A DNA stretch of 47,610 nt, taken from the NCBI GenBank assembly GCA_021815805.1, contig JAKAZQ010000026.1:1-47610 (forward strand), written 5' to 3'. The DNA is from Pseudomonadota bacterium (GTDB taxonomy: Bacteria > Pseudomonadota > Gammaproteobacteria > Burkholderiales > Burkholderiaceae_C). Position numbers and translations under genes: made by a program. The first letter of the stretch is position 1. The number at the start of each line of letters is the position of its first letter. Below are positions 42,187-47,610 of the stretch, in pieces. The notes beneath the pieces were generated by a model, which saw nothing but the letters and a program-made list of their open reading frames with translations, searched no databases and was not told where the DNA came from.

Positions 42187-42615
42187 ATGAGCACCAAGCC
42201 CAGCAAGACCCTGCAGACCTTTCCGAATCCGGCTCCCGGCCGCGACTATCACATCCACATGCAGGTGCCGGAGTTCACCTGTCTGTGCCCGCTCACCGGC
42301 CAGCCCGACTTCGCGCGCATCGACCTGGACATGATCCCGGATCGCAAGTGCGTGGAACTCAAGAGCCTGAAGCTGTACATGTGGAGCTACCGCGACGAGG
42401 GCGGGTTTCACGAGAAGGTCACCAACACCATCCTCGACGATCTCGTGAAGGCCATCGCCCCGCGCTACCTGCGCGTGACCGCGCAGTGGTACGTGCGCGG
42501 CGGCATCTACACCAACGTGGTGGTCGAGTATCGCAAGCGAGGCTGGAAACAGGCCCCGACGGTGGATCTGCGCCGCTTCGCGTCGGCTCAGCCGGCCCTA
42601 CCCGGACGCGATTGA
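42187..42615 (+). CDS. queF: NADPH-dependent 7-cyano-7-deazaguanine (preQ0) reductase
   Basis: This 142-residue short-type QueF reduces the nitrile of preQ0 to the aminomethyl of preQ1 in queuosine tRNA modification. The catalytic Cys34 and Asp41 lie in [20 protein letters not shown]. The QueF motif [20 protein letters not shown] binds NADPH and substrate. ITNTILDD-type sequence (here [18 protein letters not shown]) and [16 protein letters not shown] complete the T-fold. Members of this single-domain class form homodimers of pentamers. The ATG at 42187 is chosen at the conserved start; a longer reading from 42130 is not family-like. No other queuosine gene is nearby. It converges with the NHL-repeat gene. 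Confidence 0.96.
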   Translation: MSTKPSKTLQTFPNPAPGRDYHIHMQVPEFTCLCPLTGQPDFARIDLDMIPDRKCVELKSLKLYMWSYRDEGGFHEKVTNTILDDLVKAIAPRYLRVTAQWYVRGGIYTNVVVEYRKRGWKQAPTVDLRRFASAQPALPGRD

Positions 42616-42639
42616 TCGCCGCGCCGCGCCGCGCGCGTC

Positions 42640-43731
42640 TCAGGCCCCGTCCAGGCGCACCAGGAACACCGCCTGCCCGCTGCTGACGGCGATGCTGCCG
42701 CGCGGACCCACGGCGACGCCGTAGGGGGTGCCGAGAGCGGCCGGCAGCGCGCCCGGCCGCGCCACCTCGCCCCCCGGGCGGCCGGCCAGGGTGCGCAGCC
42801 GGCCGCTGGCGTCGAGACGCCGCAGCAGGCGGTTGCCGGCGTCGACGATCAGCAGCCGACCCGCGCCATCCAGCGCGATCTGCTGCGGGCGGCGCAGCAT
42901 GGCCACGTGCAACGGGCCGTCGGCGTCGCCGGGGCGGCCCGGGATGCCGGCCACGGTGCTGACCTCGCCCTGCGGCGAGATCCGGCGCACGTCGTGGTTG
43001 AAGAACTCGCTGACATACACGCTGCCGTCGCGCGCCACGGCAACGCCCACTGGGGTGTTGAACAGGGCATGGCGCGATGCGCCGTCGCGATGATCGCTGA
43101 TGCCGGGCGTGCCGGCGAGCGTGCTCACGCGGCCGTCGCCAGTCACCCGGCGCACGGTGTGGTTGTAGGCGTCGGCGACCAGCAGATCGCCGCTGCGCGG
43201 GTCCACCGCCACGCCGACCGGATGGTTGAAGCGCGCCTGCGCGCCCACGCCGTCGGCATAGCCGGGGAGCTGGTCGGCACCCGCCAGCAGGCGCACGCGC
43301 CCGCCGCGCAGCACGCGCAGCGTGTTGGCGTACGAGTCGCAGATGTAGACCGTGCCGTCGCGTCCCACCGCCACCGCGTCGGGGCCGACGAATCCGGCCT
43401 GCGCCGCCGGGCCGTCGAGCGTCTTGCGCAACTCGGGGATGCCCGCCACGCTGCTGACCATGCCGTCGCCGCGGATCCGTCGCACCATGGCGTTCGCCGC
43501 GTCGGCGACCAGCACGTCGCCGGTGCGCGGGTCGCTGCACAGGCCGCGCGGGTCGAAGAACAGCGCCGTGGAGCCGGCGCCGTCGACATGGCCGTGGCGC
43601 TGCCAGTCGCCGGCCCATCGCAGCAGGCGGCCGTGCGCGCGGCGCGCGGCGGGCCGTGCGCCGGCCTGCGGCGCATCGGCCAGCAGCGCGGCGCACGCGA
43701 GTTGTAGCAGCTGACGACGGCTGGGCGGCAT
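42640..43731 (-). CDS. Exported six-bladed NHL-repeat beta-propeller protein
   Basis: This 363-residue protein begins with a likely signal peptide, SRRQLLQLACAALLADAPQA, whose twin arginines and leucines resemble a Tat signal. The rest carries six NHL repeats of about 50 residues: the segments starting FFDPRGLCSDP, FVGPDAVAVG, FNHPVGVAVDP, FNTPVGVAVA, LRRPQQIALDG and LGTPYGVAVGP. Each is followed by a hydrophobic strand and a V-R-R-type end, and six repeats is a full propeller. NHL proteins bind peptides, sugars or RNA, or act as lyases, but no catalytic residues could be assigned. It follows the ThiE-like gene in a probable operon with recR, ybaB and dnaX. The 36-base gap to the ThiE-like gene is AT-rich (TAATATTGC). 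Confidence 0.8.
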   Translation of the reverse strand: MPPSRRQLLQLACAALLADAPQAGARPAARRAHGRLLRWAGDWQRHGHVDGAGSTALFFDPRGLCSDPRTGDVLVADAANAMVRRIRGDGMVSSVAGIPELRKTLDGPAAQAGFVGPDAVAVGRDGTVYICDSYANTLRVLRGGRVRLLAGADQLPGYADGVGAQARFNHPVGVAVDPRSGDLLVADAYNHTVRRVTGDGRVSTLAGTPGISDHRDGASRHALFNTPVGVAVARDGSVYVSEFFNHDVRRISPQGEVSTVAGIPGRPGDADGPLHVAMLRRPQQIALDGAGRLLIVDAGNRLLRRLDASGRLRTLAGRPGGEVARPGALPAALGTPYGVAVGPRGSIAVSSGQAVFLVRLDGA

Positions 43732-43767
43732 GTCGGGAGTGTTTCGATAAATGCGTATGCAGCAATA

Positions 43768-44400
43768 TTACTGCCCGCCGCCGTCCCCCGGCCACAACTG
43801 GCGGATTGCCGCCACGCCGTGCGCGCCGGCGGCGCGCGCCCGCTCCAGGTGCTGCGCGCCCAGCCCCCCCAGCGCGTACACCGGCAGCGCGCTGCCCCGG
43901 CAAAGCCGCGCCAGCGCGCTCCAGCCCAGAGTCTGCGCGCCCGGGTGGCTGGCCGTCGGCAGCACCGGAGACAGCGTGACCAGATCGGCGCCGATGCGCT
44001 CGGCCTGGCGCAGTTGCGCGGCATCGTGACAGGAGGCGCCGAGCCATTGCCGGCACGCCAGGCCGCGGCGGACCTGCGTCGGCAACAGGCGTGCCGGCAG
44101 GTGCAGGCCATCCGCGCCGATCTCGAGCAGTGCCCCGGCATCGACGCCGTCCAGCGCCCCGGCGTTCAACAGCAGCCGCGCGCCGTGCCCGCGGCACACG
44201 CGAAGCACATCGCGCGCCAGGCCTCGCCAATGCTCGTGGCGCAGCCCATGGGCGCGAAACTGCACCAGCGGCAGGTCCGGGCGGCGCGCGCGCAGCGCGT
44301 CGTCCAGCCCGCGCAGGAAGGCGGCGTCGCTCGCAGCGGGCTGCGGCGTGATCAGGTACAGCGCGGGCAAGCCGGGCCGCGACGCTGGTTCGGCCTGCAT
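43768..44400 (-). CDS. Stand-alone ThiE/TenI-like domain protein of the MutT-tail type
   Basis: This 210-residue TIM-barrel protein resembles thiamine-phosphate synthase: ALYLITPQPAAS at the start, LVQFRAHGLRHEHWRGLARD, the phosphate-site SPVLPTASHPGAQTLGW, and PVYALGGLGAQHLERARAAG. The best likeness is to the ThiE-like C-terminal domain attached to MutT nudix proteins in many gamma- and betaproteobacteria; here the nudix half is absent. Residues ThiE needs are altered: the Q-x-R-x-K pattern reads QFRAH, the N-D pair reads NAG, and the HLGQ-type loop reads HLPARLL. Thiamine-phosphate synthase activity is therefore doubtful. It lies 19 bases after recR on the same strand. The ATG at 44400 fits the family start. 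Confidence 0.75.
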   Translation of the reverse strand: MQAEPASRPGLPALYLITPQPAASDAAFLRGLDDALRARRPDLPLVQFRAHGLRHEHWRGLARDVLRVCRGHGARLLLNAGALDGVDAGALLEIGADGLHLPARLLPTQVRRGLACRQWLGASCHDAAQLRQAERIGADLVTLSPVLPTASHPGAQTLGWSALARLCRGSALPVYALGGLGAQHLERARAAGAHGVAAIRQLWPGDGGGQ

Positions 44401-44419
44401 GCGGCGCGGCGGCGCAGGC

Positions 44420-45034
44420 TCAGGCGCCGCGTCGATCGACCAGCGCGCGCGCGATGGTGCCGAGGTCGACGTACTCGAGTTCCGCGCCCGACGGCACGCC
44501 GCGCGCCAGACGCGTGATGCGCAGATCCAGCGGCCGCAGGGTCTCGGCGAGGACATGCGCGGTGGCCTCGCCCTCGTTGGTGAAATTGGTCGCCAGGATC
44601 AGCTCCTCCACGGCGTCGACCCGCAGGCGCTGCAGCAACCGGTCGAGGCCGATGTCCTTCGGACCCAGTCCATCGAGCGGACTCAGGCGTCCCATCAGCA
44701 CGAAATACAGGCCGCGATAGCTCATCGACTGTTCCACCGCGACCTGGTCCGCCGGTGTCTCCACCACGCACAGCAGCCGGCGGTCGCGGCGGGGGTCGGA
44801 GCAGGTGGCGCAGATCGGCGCCTCGGTGTAGGTGTTGCACATGCTGCAGCGACGGATCACCTGCAGCGCATGCTGCAGGCTGCGCTGCAGCGCCTCGGCC
44901 GCCTCACGGTCGTGCTGCAGCAGGTGAAACGCCATGCGCGCGGCGCTTTTCGGGCCCACTCCCGGCAAGCCGCGCAGCGCCTCGATCAGCGCGTCGAGCG
45001 CCGGCACGCGCAGCGGCGCCTGGGCCGCGCTCAT
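44420..45034 (-). CDS. recR: Recombination mediator protein RecR
   Basis: This 204-residue protein forms the tetrameric ring clamp of the RecFOR pathway that loads RecA on gapped DNA. The N-terminal helix-hairpin-helix is [20 protein letters not shown] at about 17-36. A four-cysteine zinc finger follows ([16 protein letters not shown] at about 63-78). The Toprim domain has [20 protein letters not shown] at about 86-105 and [19 protein letters not shown]. The C-terminal [20 protein letters not shown] is conserved. The dnaX-ybaB-recR gene order is shared by most proteobacteria and links clamp loading to gap repair. No internal damage is visible. Confidence 0.97.
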   Translation of the reverse strand: MSAAQAPLRVPALDALIEALRGLPGVGPKSAARMAFHLLQHDREAAEALQRSLQHALQVIRRCSMCNTYTEAPICATCSDPRRDRRLLCVVETPADQVAVEQSMSYRGLYFVLMGRLSPLDGLGPKDIGLDRLLQRLRVDAVEELILATNFTNEGEATAHVLAETLRPLDLRITRLARGVPSGAELEYVDLGTIARALVDRRGA

Positions 45035-45065
45035 CGAAGGCTCCGGCGGACGTCCATGGCCGGGC

Positions 45066-45395
45066 TCAGAACGGCAGCTTCATGCCGGGCGGCAGCGGCA
45101 TGCCGGCGGTCGCCGCCGCCATCTTTTCCTGCGACGTGGCCTCGGCCTTGCGCAGCGCATCGTTGAAGGCCGCAGTCACCAGATCCTCGAGCATGTCGCG
45201 ATCGTCCGCGAGCAGGCTGGGGTCGATGCTGACACGGCGCACCTCGTGCTTGCAGGTCATCGACACCTTCACCAGTCCGCCGCCGGACTGGCCTTCGACC
45301 TCGATGCGCCCGAGTTCTTCCTGCACGCGCTTGATGTTTTCCTGCATCGCCTGGGCCTGCTTCATCAGGCCGGAAAGCTGTCCCTTGTTGAACAT
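45066..45395 (-). CDS. ybaB: YbaB/EbfC nucleoid-associated protein
   Basis: This 109-residue DNA-binding protein folds as a tweezer-like dimer and coats DNA non-specifically. It contains [20 protein letters not shown] near the N-terminus, [20 protein letters not shown] (the beta sheet with the GxGxVxV pattern), [20 protein letters not shown] and the Met/Pro-rich C-terminus [13 protein letters not shown] good AGGAG ribosome-binding site lies about 7 bases upstream of the ATG. It sits between dnaX (89 bases upstream) and recR (31 bases downstream), its conserved location. Confidence 0.96.
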   Translation of the reverse strand: MFNKGQLSGLMKQAQAMQENIKRVQEELGRIEVEGQSGGGLVKVSMTCKHEVRRVSIDPSLLADDRDMLEDLVTAAFNDALRKAEATSQEKMAAATAGMPLPPGMKLPF

Positions 45396-45484
45396 GAACA
45401 CTCCTGGTTTCGGGTTGCGAAGTGGCCGCAGCGCATCGCGCTGCGACGTGGCGGTAGGCGCCGGCGGGCGCGCCGCGAAAATCC

Positions 45485-47374
<1,890 letters not shown>

Positions 47375-47380
47375 GGGGGA

Positions 47381-47386
47381 ATTGTA
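47381..47386 (-). promoter_or_regulatory. Candidate -10 element of dnaX
   Basis: The minus strand reads TACAAT, then six bases (TCCCCC), then the dnaX ATG. A start site 7 bases after the -10 would fall on the A of ATG. No convincing -35 hexamer was found at 16-18 bases. The element lies 42 bases from a second TACAAT facing the opposite way, in front of the SRP RNA gene. Confidence 0.5.
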
Positions 47387-47428
47387 CGGTCGGCGGCGCA
47401 CGCCACGACCGCGGGCGCACGCCGTGCG

Positions 47429-47434
47429 TACAAT
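47429..47434 (+). promoter_or_regulatory. ffs: Candidate -10 element of the SRP RNA gene
   Basis: TACAAT lies 8 bases before the predicted 5' end of the SRP RNA at 47443, the expected distance. The -35 region (near 47406-47411) is GC-rich and does not match consensus well. Confidence 0.6.
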
Positions 47435-47442
47435 GCACGACT

Positions 47443-47541
47443 GACGGGCCGCCCCGCATTGCGGCGCGGTGAACCTGGTCAGGCCGGGAACGGAGCAGCC
47501 ACAGCCGTTCCCCGCAAGTGCCGGGGGTACGGCTCGTCACC
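47443..47541 (+). ncRNA. ffs: Small signal recognition particle RNA (4.5S type)
   Basis: The 5' GACGGGCCG (47443-47451) pairs with CGGCTCGTC (47530-47538), closing a single long hairpin of about 100 nt. The conserved inner part reads GGTGAACCTGGTCAGG, then a GGAA tetraloop closed by CCG/CGG, then AGCAGCCACAGC. This is the Ffh M-domain binding site of the SRP helix 8, close to the E. coli 4.5S sequence CAGG...GGAA...AGCAGCC. The RNA joins Ffh to target membrane-protein ribosomes to FtsY. The gene is divergent from dnaX; the two lie next to each other in many betaproteobacteria. Ends are set by pairing and may be off by a few bases. Confidence 0.95.
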
Positions 47542-47548
47542 TCTTTCT

Positions 47549-47581
47549 CCGGGCGCGGGCAGCATCGCGCCGCGCGCCCGG
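47549..47581 (+). terminator. GC-rich hairpin downstream of the SRP RNA
   Basis: CCGGGCGCG (47549-47557) and CGCGCCCGG (47573-47581) form a 9-bp perfect stem shortly after the RNA 3' end. Only two T follow, so it would be a weak intrinsic terminator or a processing barrier. The window ends 29 bases later and nothing else was recognised there. Confidence 0.45.
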
Positions 47582-47610
47582 TTGCATGGGGGCGGAGATT
47601 CGCTGCGGCA

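Noticed and set aside
44401..44419. Possible thiamine pyrophosphate riboswitch before the ThiE-like gene
   Set aside because: Only 19 bases separate it from recR and the conserved CTGAGA-type core is absent.

Overview
This window reads as an ordinary chromosomal core segment of a GC-rich betaproteobacterium, most likely of the order Burkholderiales. That placement rests on gene order and gene structure rather than on any search: thrS-infC-rpmI-rplT-pheS-pheT-ihfA-merR, gyrA-serC-pheA-hisC-tyrA-aroA/cmk-rpsA-ihfB-lapA-lapB-rfaE1-hldD, smc-zipA-ligA, a fused aroA-cmk gene, a stand-alone heptose kinase domain and a RelA-type (p)ppGpp synthetase. Nearly every base is coding, and most long alternative reading frames are antisense shadows caused by high GC.

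Layout. Bases 1-1242 are a mobile-element graveyard: a dead IS3-family transposase fused to a scrap that resembles a phosphatidylinositol phospholipase C X-domain protein. Bases 1243-9308 (minus strand) form the translation block: MerR regulator, ihfA, pheT, pheS, rplT, rpmI, infC and thrS, with tRNA-Val(GAC) just upstream. Bases 9763-12809 (minus) hold relA coupled to an alpha/beta hydrolase. Divergent from these are thyA and folA (plus), then pmbA (minus), darP and mogA (plus), then gph, ubiG and an OmpA-domain protein (minus). Bases 19489-34209 (plus) are a long co-directional block: gyrA, then serine/aromatic/histidine biosynthesis (serC, pheA, hisC, tyrA, aroA-cmk), rpsA, ihfB, the LPS-assembly regulators lapA/lapB, and the ADP-heptose genes rfaE1 and hldD. 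Bases 34228-42017 (minus) carry a ROK sugar kinase, ligA, zipA and smc. QueF follows on the plus strand, then a minus-strand group of an NHL-repeat protein, an orphan ThiE-like protein, recR, ybaB and dnaX. The divergent 4.5S/SRP RNA gene lies at the right edge.

How the genes work together: the left block supplies translation (two aminoacyl-tRNA synthetases, IF3, L20, L35, tRNA-Val) and the stringent response. The middle supplies dTMP/folate, aromatic amino acids, CMP phosphorylation, S1 and both IHF subunits. The right half supplies outer-membrane LPS core synthesis, DNA ligation, chromosome condensation, cell division, recombination repair and replication clamp loading.

I found no CRISPR array, prophage, secretion system, toxin-antitoxin pair or obvious new defence system. 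The points worth a second look are mainly regulatory: a terminator-like hairpin before pheS, tandem repeats plus a hairpin between infC and rpmI, an AUC start for infC, a terminator just before thrS, a textbook-like promoter inside the cmk part of aroA-cmk, and a possibly leaderless dnaX facing the SRP RNA. There are also a few protein-level oddities: Gln at GyrA position 83, an Asp-Pro hexanucleotide repeat in DnaX, and a ThiE-like protein lacking key residues.
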